Of a DNA stretch of 64,000 nt, positions 19,853-30,250 are shown piece after piece. Source of the DNA: Hyphomicrobiales bacterium. GTDB lineage: Bacteria; Pseudomonadota; Alphaproteobacteria; Rhizobiales; TMED25. Both the position numbers and the translations under genes were made by a program. The notes beneath the pieces were generated by a model. The model did no database searches. It saw nothing but the letters and a program-made list of their open reading frames with translations, and was not told the origin of the DNA. The stretch is from positions 27,740-91,739 of the forward strand of contig JAQWOP010000015.1 in NCBI GenBank assembly GCA_029245795.1, written 5' to 3'. Each line of letters begins with the position of its first letter. Position 1 is the first letter of the stretch.

Positions 19853-22800
19853 CTTTTTGTAATAATCTTTAGCCAATGATTCATTTCTTCTTCATTCCAA
19901 TTTTTTCTTCTTGCATAATCTTTAGCTTGGTCATATCCAATCTTTCCAACTCCGAAATATCTTGACTCTGGGTTACTAAAGTACATTCCACAGACTGAAG
20001 AAGCAGGCATTATTGCGCAAGACTCCGTTAGCGACATTCCAATCCTCTTTTCAGCTTCTAATAGTCTAAATATAGTAATTTTTTCTGAATGATCTGGCTG
20101 AGCTGGGTATCCTGGAGCAGGCCTAATACCTGTATAATTCTCTTTTATTAATTCTGCATTGGTATAATTTTCATCTGGTACATAACCCCATAAAGATCTC
20201 CGAACTTTCTTATGAAAATACTCCGCTGTTGCTTCAGCAAACCTATCGCATATTGACTTTAATAATATCGATTTATAATCATCATCTTGTAGGTTAAGTT
20301 CTCTATTAATTTGATCCTCATTTAAATCAATTGTCACTGCAAAGAGGCCAATATAATCATTTATATCAATCTCTGATGGAGCAATAAAATCAGAGAGTGC
20401 TAAATTCGCTCTTTTCCCATTCCTCACAATTTGTTGTCTTATAGTATGAAGAGTAGCTAATTTCTTCATATTTTCTGGATTGAATACTTCTATATCATCC
20501 CCGTTGGAAGATGCAGGCCAAAAACCAATTAGTGCTTTTGATTCAATTAACTCTCTATCAATAATCTCTTTTATAAGAGATTTTGCATCATTATATAAAT
20601 CTGTAGCTACAGATCCATACTTTTCATCTTTTAAGATTTGAGGGTAAACTCCCCTCACTTCCCATGTATGAAAAAAAGGTGTCCAATCTATATAGTTAGA
20701 TAATTCTAATAAATTTACTTTATGAAACTCTCTAATTCCTAGAAAAGATGGCTCAGTTAGATTTGCTAATTCCCAATTTATTTTTAATTTATTGCCCCTT
20801 GCAGCATTTATTTTTTCAAGATTTCGCTTATTACTTTTATTTAAATAATCTACTCTAATGTTTTCATATTCGATTTTGGTTGCTTCTAACAGGTGATCTC
20901 TTTTCTTATCAGAAGTCAATTCCGACATTATTGAAGCAGCCTTACTAGCATCTAAAACATGAATTGCACTTTGGTTATCATAATTTGGAGAAATCTTTAG
21001 TGCGGTATGGACTTTACTGGTAGTGGCACCTCCAATTAGGATTGGAATATTTAATTTCTGTTTCTTAACTTCACTTGCCACATAGCACATTTCGTCTAAA
21101 CTTGGGGTAATAAGTCCTGAAAGACCAATTGCATCAGCTTTCATTTCAATTGCAGTTTTTATAATTCTTTCTGCAGGAACCATTACTCCAAGATCAACAA
21201 CTTCAAAATTATTACATTGTAAAACTATTCCTACAATATTCTTTCCAATGTCGTGTACATCACCTTTTACTGTTGCCATAATTATTTTACCACTCTTCGA
21301 TGATGAGATGTCGCTATCACTTTCCATATATGGAAGAAGATATGATACAGCTTGTTTCATAACTCTTGCACTTTTAACAACTTGAGGGAGAAACATTTTT
21401 CCTTCACCAAATAGATCACCCACTACGTTCATACCATTCATCAGCGGTCCTTCAATAACAGCAAGTGGCTCTTTTATCTTATTTCTGGCTATTTCAACAT
21501 CTTCTTCAATAAAATCATTGATGCCATTAATCAATGCATAAGATAACCTTTCATTAATATCAAAGGTTCGCCATAGTAATTTATCCTTTATTTTTTTACT
21601 GGATTTATTTTGATATGAAAGAGATAACTCAAGCAGTTGTTCTGTTGCATTAGAATTAGTATTTAGAATAACACTTTCACATAATTCTTTTAGATCAGCA
21701 TCAATATCATCATAAATTGCAAGCTGACCAGCATTCACAATTCCCATATCCATACCTGCTTTTATTGCATGATATAGGAAAACAGAATGCATTGCTTCTC
21801 TGACAATATTATTGCCACGAAAAGAAAAAGAAAGATTGGAAACACCTCCAGAAATACTTGCAAGTGGCATTTCTTTTTTTAATAACTTACATACCTCGAT
21901 ATAAGATACTGCATAATTATTATGCTCTTCAATGCCGGTAGCAACTGCAAAAATATTTGGATCAAATATGATATCTTGCGGATCAAAACCAACTTTTGAT
22001 GTCAATATCTGAAATGCTCTCTTTAATATATCAAATTTACTCTTTGCTGATTCAGCTTGCCCTTTTTCATCAAATGCCATGATAACTACAGCGGCGCCAT
22101 AAAGTTTAATATTTTTTGCGACCCTTATAAATTCTTCTTCACCTTCCTTCAAACTTATTGAATTAACAATTGATTTACCTTGAATGCACTTTAGGCCAGC
22201 TTCTATCACACTCCATTTTGATGAATCGATCATAATGGGTACTTTGATAATATCTGGCTCAGAAGCTAAAAGATTTAAAAATTCTACCATTATCTCTTCT
22301 GAGTTAAGCAACCCCTCATCCATGTTTATATCAATAATTTGTGCACCATTTTCAATTTGTTCTTTGGCAACTTTTACTGCTTGCTCATAATTCCCATCCT
22401 GTATTAGCTTCTTAAATTTTATTGATCCAGTAACATTAGTTCTTTCTCCAATATTTATAAAATTTATATTCTCTTCCTTATTAAATGCTTCAAGGCCAGA
22501 TAATCTTAATATAGGTTTCTCCGCTTTATACATACGAGGTTTTATATTTTCTGTTATATCAGCGATATGTTTAATATGTTCCGGTGAAGTTCCACAACAA
22601 CCTCCCACGATATTTAAAGCACCTTCTTTGGCAAATTCTTCAATTATATTCGCAGTTTCATGAGGCATTTCATCATATTCCCCAAGCTCATTTGGTAATC
22701 CTGCATTTGGGTACGCTGATATTAATGTGTCAGCTATTCCCGATAACTCAATTATATGAGACCTCATCTGAGCTGCACCTAAAGCACAATTTAATCCCAC

Positions 22801-23511
22801 AGAAAAAGGCTTTGAATATTTTATAGAATTCCAGAAAGCTTCTACAGTTTGCCCTGATAATGTACGTCCTGATAAATCAGTTATAGTGCCAGAAATCATC
22901 AAAGGTTTTGTCAACCCTAATTTTTCAAATGTTTTATGAACAGCAAATATTGCAGCTTTAGCATTTAATGTATCAAATATCGTTTCTATAAGAATAATAT
23001 CTGCTCCACCCATAATTAGTCCCTTTGCTGCTTCCGAGTAACATAGAACAAGTTCATCAAAATTTACTGCTCTATATGCTGGGTTTTGAACATCAGGTGA
23101 CATGGATGCAGTTTTATTAGTTGGGCCAATTGCACCAGCAACAAATATATTTCTTGAATGATTTATAGAAAAATCATTAGCAACCTCCCTTGCAATCTGA
23201 GCTGACTTTATATTCATTTCTAAGACAAGGTTCTCATTCCCATAATCTGCCTGTGATATTGAGTTAGAAGAAAATGTATTTGTTTCAATTATATCAGCCC
23301 CTGCCTTACAATAAGATAAATGAATCTCTTTTATTAAAGCTGGTTGTGTAAGTGATAAAATATCATTATTACCTTTCTGATCATACTCTGAATTAACCAA
23401 TAGAGGCCCTCTAAAATCTGACTCCTTCAAAGCTAATTTTTGAATCTCAGTGCCCATAGCACCATCCATAATTAGTATTTTTTCCTTCGCTAATTTATGT
23501 ATATTATTCAT
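19849..23511 (-). CDS. metH: Cobalamin-dependent methionine synthase
   Basis: Transfers a methyl group from 5-methyl-THF via cobalamin to homocysteine. Domains in order: homocysteine-binding (DGAMGTEIQ; zinc cysteines in GLNCALGA and [10 protein letters not shown]), pterin-binding ([12 protein letters not shown]), cobalamin cap plus B12-binding with the axial-histidine motif [10 protein letters not shown], and C-terminal SAM-activation domain ([30 protein letters not shown]). The start at 23511 (1220 residues) is chosen because it begins 8 nt inside the metF end; an in-frame upstream codon at 23553 would add 14 unlikely residues. Third gene of the ArsR-metF-metH operon; the organism must import or make B12. 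Confidence 0.96.
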   Translation of the reverse strand: MNNIHKLAKEKILIMDGAMGTEIQKLALKESDFRGPLLVNSEYDQKGNNDILSLTQPALIKEIHLSYCKAGADIIETNTFSSNSISQADYGNENLVLEMNIKSAQIAREVANDFSINHSRNIFVAGAIGPTNKTASMSPDVQNPAYRAVNFDELVLCYSEAAKGLIMGGADIILIETIFDTLNAKAAIFAVHKTFEKLGLTKPLMISGTITDLSGRTLSGQTVEAFWNSIKYSKPFSVGLNCALGAAQMRSHIIELSGIADTLISAYPNAGLPNELGEYDEMPHETANIIEEFAKEGALNIVGGCCGTSPEHIKHIADITENIKPRMYKAEKPILRLSGLEAFNKEENINFINIGERTNVTGSIKFKKLIQDGNYEQAVKVAKEQIENGAQIIDINMDEGLLNSEEIMVEFLNLLASEPDIIKVPIMIDSSKWSVIEAGLKCIQGKSIVNSISLKEGEEEFIRVAKNIKLYGAAVVIMAFDEKGQAESAKSKFDILKRAFQILTSKVGFDPQDIIFDPNIFAVATGIEEHNNYAVSYIEVCKLLKKEMPLASISGGVSNLSFSFRGNNIVREAMHSVFLYHAIKAGMDMGIVNAGQLAIYDDIDADLKELCESVILNTNSNATEQLLELSLSYQNKSSKKIKDKLLWRTFDINERLSYALINGINDFIEEDVEIARNKIKEPLAVIEGPLMNGMNVVGDLFGEGKMFLPQVVKSARVMKQAVSYLLPYMESDSDISSSKSGKIIMATVKGDVHDIGKNIVGIVLQCNNFEVVDLGVMVPAERIIKTAIEMKADAIGLSGLITPSLDEMCYVASEVKKQKLNIPILIGGATTSKVHTALKISPNYDNQSAIHVLDASKAASIMSELTSDKKRDHLLEATKIEYENIRVDYLNKSNKRNLEKINAARGNKLKINWELANLTEPSFLGIREFHKVNLLELSNYIDWTPFFHTWEVRGVYPQILKDEKYGSVATDLYNDAKSLIKEIIDRELIESKALIGFWPASSNGDDIEVFNPENMKKLATLHTIRQQIVRNGKRANLALSDFIAPSEIDINDYIGLFAVTIDLNEDQINRELNLQDDDYKSILLKSICDRFAEATAEYFHKKVRRSLWGYVPDENYTNAELIKENYTGIRPAPGYPAQPDHSEKITIFRLLEAEKRIGMSLTESCAIMPASSVCGMYFSNPESRYFGVGKIGYDQAKDYARRKNWNEEEMNHWLKIITKS

Positions 23512-24388
23512 ATTTTGTACCCAATTTCGATTGAATTTCAATCCATATATCATTCACTAGACTAATCTGATTAAGTGTATAGATGTGAATATTTCTTATA
23601 TCATTTTTAATTAAATCTAATGACTGCTCAGTAATATGTGATATTGCATTTTGAATTATTTTATCTTTATCACTTGATTTATTTGAAGTATTTTCGAATA
23701 AGTCAGAGACATTTTTAGGTATTGATGCACCACAATTCTCAGAGAATTGTTTTATTTTTTCGTAATTAGTAATAGGGATAATACCAGGAATTATTTTGCT
23801 TGATATATTATATTTTTTCATTGATTCTAAAAAATTAAAAAATATTTGATTATCAAAAAAATATTGGGTAATTATAAAATCAGCTCCATTATTTACTTTT
23901 TCTTTCAAATTGATTAAATCCGAATGAACATTATACGATTCTGGATGTTTTTCTGGATAACCGGCAACAAATAATTCTATAGTAGAATTCTCTTTTATCG
24001 CTCTAATCAAGTCAGAAGTTTTTTGAAAACCTTTTGGATGAGGCTTATATTTTTTTGTATTACTATTTGGTGAATCACCGCGTAAAGCAACTATTTTAGT
24101 AATGCCAAGTTTAATATATTCATCCACAAGCCTCATAGTATCATCAATAGATGAATCAACACACGTTAGATGAGCAGCAACGCTAATATCTGTATCTTTG
24201 TGGATACGTTTAACTAAATCTAATGTCCTATTCTTTGTTGAACCCCCAGCGCCATATGTTACTGAAATAAAATCTGGCTTGAAATCCAAATTATTAATTT
24301 TTTCTACGAGTAGAGGATTTTGTTCCTCCATTTTTGGAGGAAAAACTTCTAAAGAAAAGCCAATTTTTTTCTTCTTCAAGTCAATCAT
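23504..24388 (-). CDS. metF: Methylenetetrahydrofolate reductase
   Basis: FAD enzyme reducing 5,10-methylene-THF to 5-methyl-THF, the methyl donor for MetH. Visible family features: FSLEVFPPK near 11-19, [13 protein letters not shown] near 39-51, AAHLTC, the FAD-site [11 protein letters not shown], and [12 protein letters not shown] near 169-180. Length 294 is typical. It sits 7 nt after the ArsR-methyltransferase gene and overlaps metH by 8 nt, so the three genes form one methionine-cycle operon. Confidence 0.95.
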   Translation of the reverse strand: MIDLKKKKIGFSLEVFPPKMEEQNPLLVEKINNLDFKPDFISVTYGAGGSTKNRTLDLVKRIHKDTDISVAAHLTCVDSSIDDTMRLVDEYIKLGITKIVALRGDSPNSNTKKYKPHPKGFQKTSDLIRAIKENSTIELFVAGYPEKHPESYNVHSDLINLKEKVNNGADFIITQYFFDNQIFFNFLESMKKYNISSKIIPGIIPITNYEKIKQFSENCGASIPKNVSDLFENTSNKSSDKDKIIQNAISHITEQSLDLIKNDIRNIHIYTLNQISLVNDIWIEIQSKLGTKYE

Positions 24389-24395
24389 CTTTATA

Positions 24396-25361
24396 TTATT
24401 TACCTTTCATACCTAACCAAACTTTTACAATAAGCTCTTCTATATTAGGACCTTTAACAGATACACCTTTGGTTTTATCAATAAGTTTACAGCCAAACCT
24501 ATTAAACATTTCTATTATTTGTTCATCATGAAAACCTAGTCTACGATGAGAAAAATCTTTTCTTAAAAATTCATTTTGATGTTTTTCAAAGTCAACGATT
24601 AGTATATATTTATCTTTTCTTAGAAGTTTAACGGCTTCCTCAATTAATGAATCAGGATTATCAAAGTAATGTAAGACTTGGTGAAGGATCGTGAGATCTG
24701 CAGATTCTTTCGCCAGATCTAATTTTGTTATATCACCGTATCTAATCTCACAATTACTTAATTCAGATTCACAAATTCTGGCTCTTGCCATCTTAAGTAT
24801 GCTGTGATTATTATCTACACCAATACAATTATTTGATAATTTTGATAACAAGGATAATATTTTTCCGGATCCTGTTCCAAGATCTATTAGATTATTGAAT
24901 GGAATTTTTATATTTTTAGATAAAATTCCTACTATCTGCTCATCTATAGATTGATCATTATATTTATTTATTGAATCAATATAATATTGATCTTTATATT
25001 GATTATAAAAAAAATCATTTGCTTCCTGAACTCTGTTATGTTGCAACTCTAATAATCTTTTAAAATCAATCGAGGATAGATCTTTATCTGACTCTTTTCT
25101 TTCGCAAACGAAATCAATTATCTTTTCTATTTCTTGATTCCTATTCAGTTTACAGAAAACCCAGCCACCTTCTTTATTTTTTATAATTAGATTTGCGTCT
25201 TCGAGAATTCTTATATGTCTAGAAACTCTTGGTTGGCTTTGGCCAAGGATTAATGCAATATCTTGAACACTTAACTCACCTTTTGATAGTATACTTACTA
25301 TACGAATACGTGAAGAATCAGAAAGAGCTGCAAATATTTTTAATTTATTTTTACCAAACAT
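24396..25361 (-). CDS. ArsR-family regulator fused to SAM-dependent methyltransferase
   Basis: The N-terminal 90 residues are an ArsR winged helix (KIFAALSDSSRIRIVSIL, LSVQDIALILGQSQPRVSRH with the recognition helix); the C-terminal 180 residues are a class I methyltransferase fold (NLIDLGTGSGKILSLLS, IGVDNN, LTILHQVLHYFDNP). Such fusions commonly head metF/metH loci in alphaproteobacteria and are thought to sense SAM or SAH. The start at 25361 (321 residues) is chosen because a perfect inverted repeat ends immediately upstream; an in-frame ATG at 25388 lies inside that repeat. Likely autoregulated; the physiological methyl acceptor is unknown. Confidence 0.8.
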   Translation of the reverse strand: MFGKNKLKIFAALSDSSRIRIVSILSKGELSVQDIALILGQSQPRVSRHIRILEDANLIIKNKEGGWVFCKLNRNQEIEKIIDFVCERKESDKDLSSIDFKRLLELQHNRVQEANDFFYNQYKDQYYIDSINKYNDQSIDEQIVGILSKNIKIPFNNLIDLGTGSGKILSLLSKLSNNCIGVDNNHSILKMARARICESELSNCEIRYGDITKLDLAKESADLTILHQVLHYFDNPDSLIEEAVKLLRKDKYILIVDFEKHQNEFLRKDFSHRRLGFHDEQIIEMFNRFGCKLIDKTKGVSVKGPNIEELIVKVWLGMKGK

Positions 25362-25407
25362 ATAAACACTATATAAACATATAAACATATCTTTATATAG
25401 TGTTTAT
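25362..25407. promoter_or_regulatory. Perfect 16-bp inverted repeat, probable operator of the methionine operon
   Basis: ATAAACACTATATAAA at 25362-25377 is matched by its exact reverse complement at 25392-25407, separated by 14 nt that themselves contain further ATAAACAT copies. It directly abuts the preferred start codon of the ArsR-methyltransferase gene. ArsR-family repressors bind AT-rich inverted repeats over their own promoters, so an autoregulatory operator is the best reading; an RNA hairpin in the leader is an alternative. The repeat is seen; the function is inferred. Confidence 0.6.
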
Positions 25408-25633
25408 ATTTAAATTCAATCAAAAACTCAAAAATGACTTAATGAATAAAAAAAATTATATTATTTATATTTCTTATTTAAATTTTAATCTCCTTTTAAG
25501 ACTTGATATTTAATATTATAATTATACACTGTTTATTAACTATGCGTATTTTATCTATTGTATTGAATATTGAAGAAAAACAATTTATATTGAAAAAAAA
25601 ATTTATGTTTTTATCTGGATAGACCTTTAAATA

Positions 25634-26473
25634 ATGCAAATACTCTCAAATAAAATTCAAAAAAATGTTGTGCTAATCTTGGTGTTACTTTTAGCTTGGC
25701 CTTCATACTCATATGCCGATGCATTTATGTCACCAGATGCAGATAAAAATTCTGAATATGCCGTAAATATTGTTGAATCTGAAAGTTTTGAATTTACAGA
25801 GAATTATGACCCCCTAGAAGAAACTAATAGAAAAATATTTAGTTTTAATAATTCTATAGATAAAGGAATTTTAAAGCCAGTTGCAAAAGGTTATAGATCG
25901 ATAGTTCCTGAACCAGGAAGAAATGCAATTAGAAATTTTTTGCATAATCTAGAAACTCCAACTGTTCTTATTAACGATATGCTACAAGGAAGCTCAGATC
26001 GTGCTGGAAATACATTAAACCGTTTCTTGATTAATTCAACAGTAGGATTCTTTGGGTTAAGTGATCCAGCTACAGACATGGGTTATCCGAGACATACGGA
26101 AGATTTTGCCCAAACACTAGCTGTATATGGAGTGCCAGATGGACCATATATAGTCTCGCCTTTTTTTGGACCCTCAACCCCAAGACATATAACTGGCAGA
26201 ATTGTTGATTTTGCTGCTCACCCTCTTACATGGTACATGCAAGAACAAGACGCAGAGGCAAGATATACGTATGGATTGACTGAAACCTTGGTTGCCAGGG
26301 AAGAATTACTTGATGTTTTAGATGAAATAGAAGTGAGTTCAACTGACTATTACGCAACTATTCGTAATTTATATCGACAAAGAAGAATTGATGAAATTAA
26401 TAATGGTGTTCCAGCAAACGAACCATCTGAATATTCAATTGATACAGCCAGAGATCTTAATTTGGTATTCTAG
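25634..26473 (+). CDS. mlaA: MlaA/VacJ outer-membrane lipid-asymmetry protein, no lipobox
   Basis: MlaA removes misplaced phospholipids from the outer leaflet of the outer membrane and passes them to MlaC. The family core is clear: YDPLEETNRKIFSFNNSID near 57-75, VAKGYRSIVPEP, NFLHNLETPTVLINDMLQG, GNTLNRFLINSTVGFFGLSD and the YGVPDGPYIVSPFFGPS region. The N-terminus has a signal peptide with a likely signal peptidase I site (SYSYA-DA), but there is no cysteine for lipidation, unlike the E. coli lipoprotein. mlaC follows 12 nt downstream. The 226-nt space before it, shared with the divergent ArsR operon, is AT-rich and holds no gene. Confidence 0.9.
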   Translation: MQILSNKIQKNVVLILVLLLAWPSYSYADAFMSPDADKNSEYAVNIVESESFEFTENYDPLEETNRKIFSFNNSIDKGILKPVAKGYRSIVPEPGRNAIRNFLHNLETPTVLINDMLQGSSDRAGNTLNRFLINSTVGFFGLSDPATDMGYPRHTEDFAQTLAVYGVPDGPYIVSPFFGPSTPRHITGRIVDFAAHPLTWYMQEQDAEARYTYGLTETLVAREELLDVLDEIEVSSTDYYATIRNLYRQRRIDEINNGVPANEPSEYSIDTARDLNLVF

Positions 26474-26485
26474 GTTCTAATAGAT

Positions 26486-27115
26486 ATGAAATATTTGAAA
26501 AATGTTTTATTTTTATTATCTTTTATAATCATTTACATTCTTAACCCAAATATACTATCTGCCAATACAGATATTTGTGATAACACGATTAGTTTTATTA
26601 ATAATATTAGTAATGAAACACTTAATATTGTGAACTCAGAAAAATTTACTAGCAATCAGAAGAGATATCACCTATCAGATCTATTAGTAAAAAATGCAGA
26701 TTTCAAAACTATGGGAAAAGTGGTGCTCGGTCGCTACTCAAGAAAGTTACCAAAAGAAAAAGAAGATCAATACATAAGATTAATTCAAAATATGGTAACA
26801 CAAATGATCCACTCCAAATTTGATACTAACGTAGATGAAGTTAAAGCAACTTATGCAATTAAAAATAGAAATTGTAATTCCAAAGGATCCAAAAATCGAG
26901 AATTCTTAGTGGATGGAGATCTTTTGAAAAATAACTCCAAGCTTACCTCAATTAGATGGTGGATAATTATCAATAAAACAGGTGAATATAAAGTGATTGA
27001 TATTTCTCTGGCTGGTGTATCCTTAGCTCTACAAAAAAGAGAAGAATTCTCATCCTTCCTATCAAAGAACTCAATAGATGATTTAATTAACAATCTCTCA
27101 GAAAAATTTGAATAA
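26486..27115 (+). CDS. mlaC: Periplasmic phospholipid-binding protein MlaC
   Basis: Soluble periplasmic shuttle between MlaA in the outer membrane and the MlaFEDB complex. A signal peptide (about residues 1-26, ending ILSANTD) is followed by the MlaC/Tgt2 fold: DLLVKNADFKTMGKVVLGRY near 67-86, FVDGDLL-like strand (FLVDGDLLKN), SIRWWIIINKTGEYKVIDIS near 155-174 and the following GVSLALQKREEFSSFL. Length 209 is typical. Adjacent to mlaA; mlaF, mlaE, mlaD and mlaB are not in this window. Confidence 0.88.
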   Translation: MKYLKNVLFLLSFIIIYILNPNILSANTDICDNTISFINNISNETLNIVNSEKFTSNQKRYHLSDLLVKNADFKTMGKVVLGRYSRKLPKEKEDQYIRLIQNMVTQMIHSKFDTNVDEVKATYAIKNRNCNSKGSKNREFLVDGDLLKNNSKLTSIRWWIIINKTGEYKVIDISLAGVSLALQKREEFSSFLSKNSIDDLINNLSEKFE

Positions 27116-27143
27116 AATAAAGTAATTCTGCTATTATTAACTT

Positions 27144-28208
27144 ATGAAGAGATTAAAAATTGCAGTTATGGAAGGTGATGATATTGGAACTGAGATTGTT
27201 CCTGTTGCAAAAAATGTCTTGCTACATTCCCTTAAAATTATGGACATAGGTATAGATATTGTTGAACTTCCAGTTGGAAAGATTGCACATGCAGAATATG
27301 GTGACACCTTCCCAGAATATACTGCAAATGAATTAAGAAAAGTTAATGGCATTATTTGTGGCCCTATCGGGCACAATAGCTACCCTCGAAATGATCCAAA
27401 ATGGCGATTCCCTCCCATAAGAAAACAATTCGAACTATTTGCAAGTGTAAGACCGATCAAATCTTATACGGAGGATAAAAATATTGATATAATTTTTGTT
27501 CGAGAGGTTACAGAAGGACTTTTAAGTGCGGAAACAGTCCTAGCAGGATACCCGGAATTCAGGCCAAATAATGATATTACTATTTCCTCAAGAGTTATAA
27601 CACGGTCTGGCTCTGAAAGAGTTGCAAGATGTGCTTTTGACATAGCAAATACAATAAATAGAAAAAAAGTAACAGCAGCACATAAAGAGCCAGTATATCG
27701 TCTGAGCTGTGGAATGTTTCTTGAAGAATGCGTTAAAGTATCAAAAGAATATAGCGATATATCTTTTGATGATAAATTGATTGATACAATCGCTATGCAT
27801 CTAGTAAATTCTCCAGAATCTTTTGATGTGGTTGTAACCACTAATCAATTTGGAGATATTTTATCTGACATTGGAGCTGGACTTATAGGTTCGATTGGAA
27901 TGGCACCCGGGTTATGTGTTGGTGATAATTTAGCAATGGCTCAGACCACTCATGGCTCAGCTCCTGATATATCAGGAAAAAATATATCAAACCCCTATGC
28001 AACAATTATGTCCGCAGCTCTTTTACTTTCATGGATGGGTTTCAAATACAAAGACGAAAAATTAGTAAAAGCTTCAAAATTGATTGAGGCATCTACCATG
28101 AGTGTACTACGTGAAAAAGAATTTACTACGCCTGATATCGGTGGTAATTCATCCACTCAGGAAATGGGAGAAGAAATAATCAGAAGATTACAACGTAACA
28201 CCCTCTGA
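27144..28208 (+). CDS. Isocitrate/isopropylmalate dehydrogenase family protein, substrate unclear
   Basis: NAD(P)-dependent beta-decarboxylating dehydrogenase. The catalytic frame is intact: EGDDIGTEIV near 10-19, RP at 103-104, FVREVTEGL near 118-126, Lys181 in AAHKEPV, the metal aspartates Asp238 and Asp242 in QFGDILSDIGAG, and THGSAPDISGKNISNP near 269-284. The segment after TEGL (SAETVLAGYPEFRPNNDI) differs from the LeuB pattern I know, so substrate choice (isopropylmalate, isocitrate, tartrate/malate or another 2-hydroxyacid) cannot be read. It follows mlaC by 28 nt and converges with the CoA-transferase, the 3' ends overlapping by 21 nt. Confidence 0.8.
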   Translation: MKRLKIAVMEGDDIGTEIVPVAKNVLLHSLKIMDIGIDIVELPVGKIAHAEYGDTFPEYTANELRKVNGIICGPIGHNSYPRNDPKWRFPPIRKQFELFASVRPIKSYTEDKNIDIIFVREVTEGLLSAETVLAGYPEFRPNNDITISSRVITRSGSERVARCAFDIANTINRKKVTAAHKEPVYRLSCGMFLEECVKVSKEYSDISFDDKLIDTIAMHLVNSPESFDVVVTTNQFGDILSDIGAGLIGSIGMAPGLCVGDNLAMAQTTHGSAPDISGKNISNPYATIMSAALLLSWMGFKYKDEKLVKASKLIEASTMSVLREKEFTTPDIGGNSSTQEMGEEIIRRLQRNTL

Positions 28209-29375
28209 AATTAGCCTATGATATTCTTTCTCATTAATTCCAATATTTTTTAGTATATCAAAGGTGTGTTGACCTAAAGCTGGAGCTAAGCTATTTATGG
28301 TTGGTCCATCATTATCCATACGCACAGGATTTCGGATCATTTTAATTTTACCCAATTCTGGATCTTCTTTTTCAATAACAACACCTCTTTCAGAACTATG
28401 TTTGTCATTCAAAGCCTCCGCATAATTCCTGACGCAACCACATGGTATACCGTTCTCGGTAAGTATTTCTTCTAGCTTAATAGAATTCCAATTTGAAATC
28501 TTCTCAGCAACTAGCGGTACTAAATATTCTTCATTTTCTTTTCTACTAGCATATGTTTTGAATCTTATATCGACCGAAAAGCTACTACAGTCCAACACAT
28601 CCATTAATTTTTTAAAATGGGCATCATTTGGAGCTCCAATAGCTATAAATTTTTTATCAATAGTCTTAAATAATTGATAAGGAGCACTTGCCCTATGAGA
28701 ATGTCCTAATTGCTTTGGAATAACCCCAGTTGATAGATATTCTGTTGTTTCCCATACAGCAGAGGCGATTGATGCTTCCATCAATGCTACATCAGAATAT
28801 TTTCCCTCTCCATTTTTTAATTGTCCTATTAAACCTGAGAGAGTTGCATATGTCGCAAACATTGCACCTAATATATCTGCAGTTTGCAATCCTGGTCTCG
28901 GAGGTATTTCTCCTTCCTCCCCCATTACTGATAGTGTACCTGATAACGCTTCAATAATTAGATTTACCCCAGCTCTATTTCTTAATGGACCTGTTTGACC
29001 AAAACCAGATACAGATGTATAAACTATCTTGTTATTAATCTTCTTTACATCATCTATACCTAATCCAAGTCGTTCCATAACGCCAGGTCGATTATTTTCA
29101 ATTAAAGCATGTGTTTCTTTAATTAACTTTTCTGCAATAGATTTCCCTTGCTGAGATTTTAAATCAAGAACAACGCTCTTTTTATTCCTATTTAATGCCA
29201 TAAATGCAGAGCTAACTCCATCTTTTAGCGGCGGGATAGCCCTTGACATATCACCACTTATTGGCTCAATTTTTATTACTTCCGCCCCCATATCAGCCAG
29301 AAGCATTCCACAGAAAGGACCTGCAATAAAATTACCAAATTCAATTACTTTAATACCATCTAATGGTTTGGGCAT
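28188..29375 (-). CDS. Class III (CaiB/BaiF) CoA-transferase
   Basis: Transfers CoA between carboxylic acids through an aspartyl-CoA mixed anhydride. The N-terminus LDGIKVIEFGNFIAGPFCG and LADMGAEVIKIE, the catalytic aspartate Asp167 in GLQTADILGAMFA, and NRPGVMERLGLG plus SVSGFGQTGP are classic. Length 395 matches the formyl-CoA-transferase type. No substrate is implied by sequence. It lies 37 nt downstream of the KdsB-like gene and is probably the last gene of a three-gene operon beginning with the M24 enzyme. Confidence 0.9.
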   Translation of the reverse strand: MPKPLDGIKVIEFGNFIAGPFCGMLLADMGAEVIKIEPISGDMSRAIPPLKDGVSSAFMALNRNKKSVVLDLKSQQGKSIAEKLIKETHALIENNRPGVMERLGLGIDDVKKINNKIVYTSVSGFGQTGPLRNRAGVNLIIEALSGTLSVMGEEGEIPPRPGLQTADILGAMFATYATLSGLIGQLKNGEGKYSDVALMEASIASAVWETTEYLSTGVIPKQLGHSHRASAPYQLFKTIDKKFIAIGAPNDAHFKKLMDVLDCSSFSVDIRFKTYASRKENEEYLVPLVAEKISNWNSIKLEEILTENGIPCGCVRNYAEALNDKHSSERGVVIEKEDPELGKIKMIRNPVRMDNDGPTINSLAPALGQHTFDILKNIGINEKEYHRLISEGVTL

Positions 29376-29412
29376 GAAATTAATCTCCTTGCCTACTTAT
29401 GATATAGCTAAA

Positions 29413-30222
29413 TTATCCTTCAATTTCATCCCCAATCAATTCTTCAGGTGAAATTAATACTTTCATATTATCTGTTACAAATGTAACGTCAATTCTCATT
29501 CCTGCATCAAGGGCTCTAACAAGATCGGTCCCTTCTTCAAATTCTCTATCAGAGGGTGGTAATTGAATCAATCTATCTAAAGGACCTCTTCTCCAAGCAT
29601 GAATTGGGACGAGTTTATAAATATCATCTGTATCAAACTTATTTATATCTCTTCTTATATCCTTTAAAGTTCCAACCTTTGATCCCTCGAGTGGATAAAC
29701 TATTCTATCTGAATTCCAATCTACTTGAGCTTTTACAATATCATCATTAACTTTTTCTTCTTCCGTTAAGGGAGATACCATTGTAGCAATTCCAACATCA
29801 CTATCAGATAATGCATACATTAAAGCTTGCATATAATACGGTTTTAATTCTGGCATATCATCTGGAACAGCAACAACTATATCATGAGTATAATATCTAT
29901 CAAACTTATTTACTGTTGCCGCAATTCTCTCAGCCCCTGATTTAGATCGATAGTTATGATCTTTACCAAACTCTGACATATCTGTCTTTAAAGCATAAGC
30001 TCCGTTTGCCTTTAACTCTGATATCTGATCATCAGTAACTCCGTCAACAATTACACTTCCAATACCAGCGTTACCAACTTTTTTAAAAGCTGAAACAATT
30101 GCCTTTACTTGTTCTTTGGGTTTGGGTGGTTCTGTAGATAAATCTCTAATACCAAGTTCAGATGCAACAATTATTAATGGATTAAAAATCATTGAGCGAT
30201 TTTTTTCAAACTCATAATGCAC
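29413..30222 (-). CDS. KdsB-like nucleotidyltransferase with degenerate N-terminal motif
   Basis: The C-terminal half strongly resembles CMP-KDO synthetase: IVYPLEG, HAWRRGPLDRLIQLPPS near 208-224 and LVRALDAGMRIDVTFV near 234-249, and the middle keeps SGAERIAATVNKFD and IATMVSPLTEEEKVND. The N-terminal CTP-binding signature of KdsB (PAR-x-x-STRLPGK) is replaced by IIVASELGIRDLST, and the QGDEP motif by VPDDMPEL. It is therefore a paralogue whose activity and nucleotide are uncertain. The GTG at 30222 is chosen because AAGGA lies 8 nt upstream; the ATG at 30192 has no such site. Gene order ties it to the M24 enzyme and the CoA-transferase. Confidence 0.65.
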   Translation of the reverse strand: MHYEFEKNRSMIFNPLIIVASELGIRDLSTEPPKPKEQVKAIVSAFKKVGNAGIGSVIVDGVTDDQISELKANGAYALKTDMSEFGKDHNYRSKSGAERIAATVNKFDRYYTHDIVVAVPDDMPELKPYYMQALMYALSDSDVGIATMVSPLTEEEKVNDDIVKAQVDWNSDRIVYPLEGSKVGTLKDIRRDINKFDTDDIYKLVPIHAWRRGPLDRLIQLPPSDREFEEGTDLVRALDAGMRIDVTFVTDNMKVLISPEELIGDEIEG

Positions 30223-30250
30223 AAAAGATTGTCCTTAAAGATAGAAAACT

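Noticed and set aside
25408..25633. SAM or SAH riboswitch in front of the methionine operon or mlaA
   Set aside because: The region is nearly pure A/T with no GC stems or conserved riboswitch cores; the inverted repeat looks like a protein operator.
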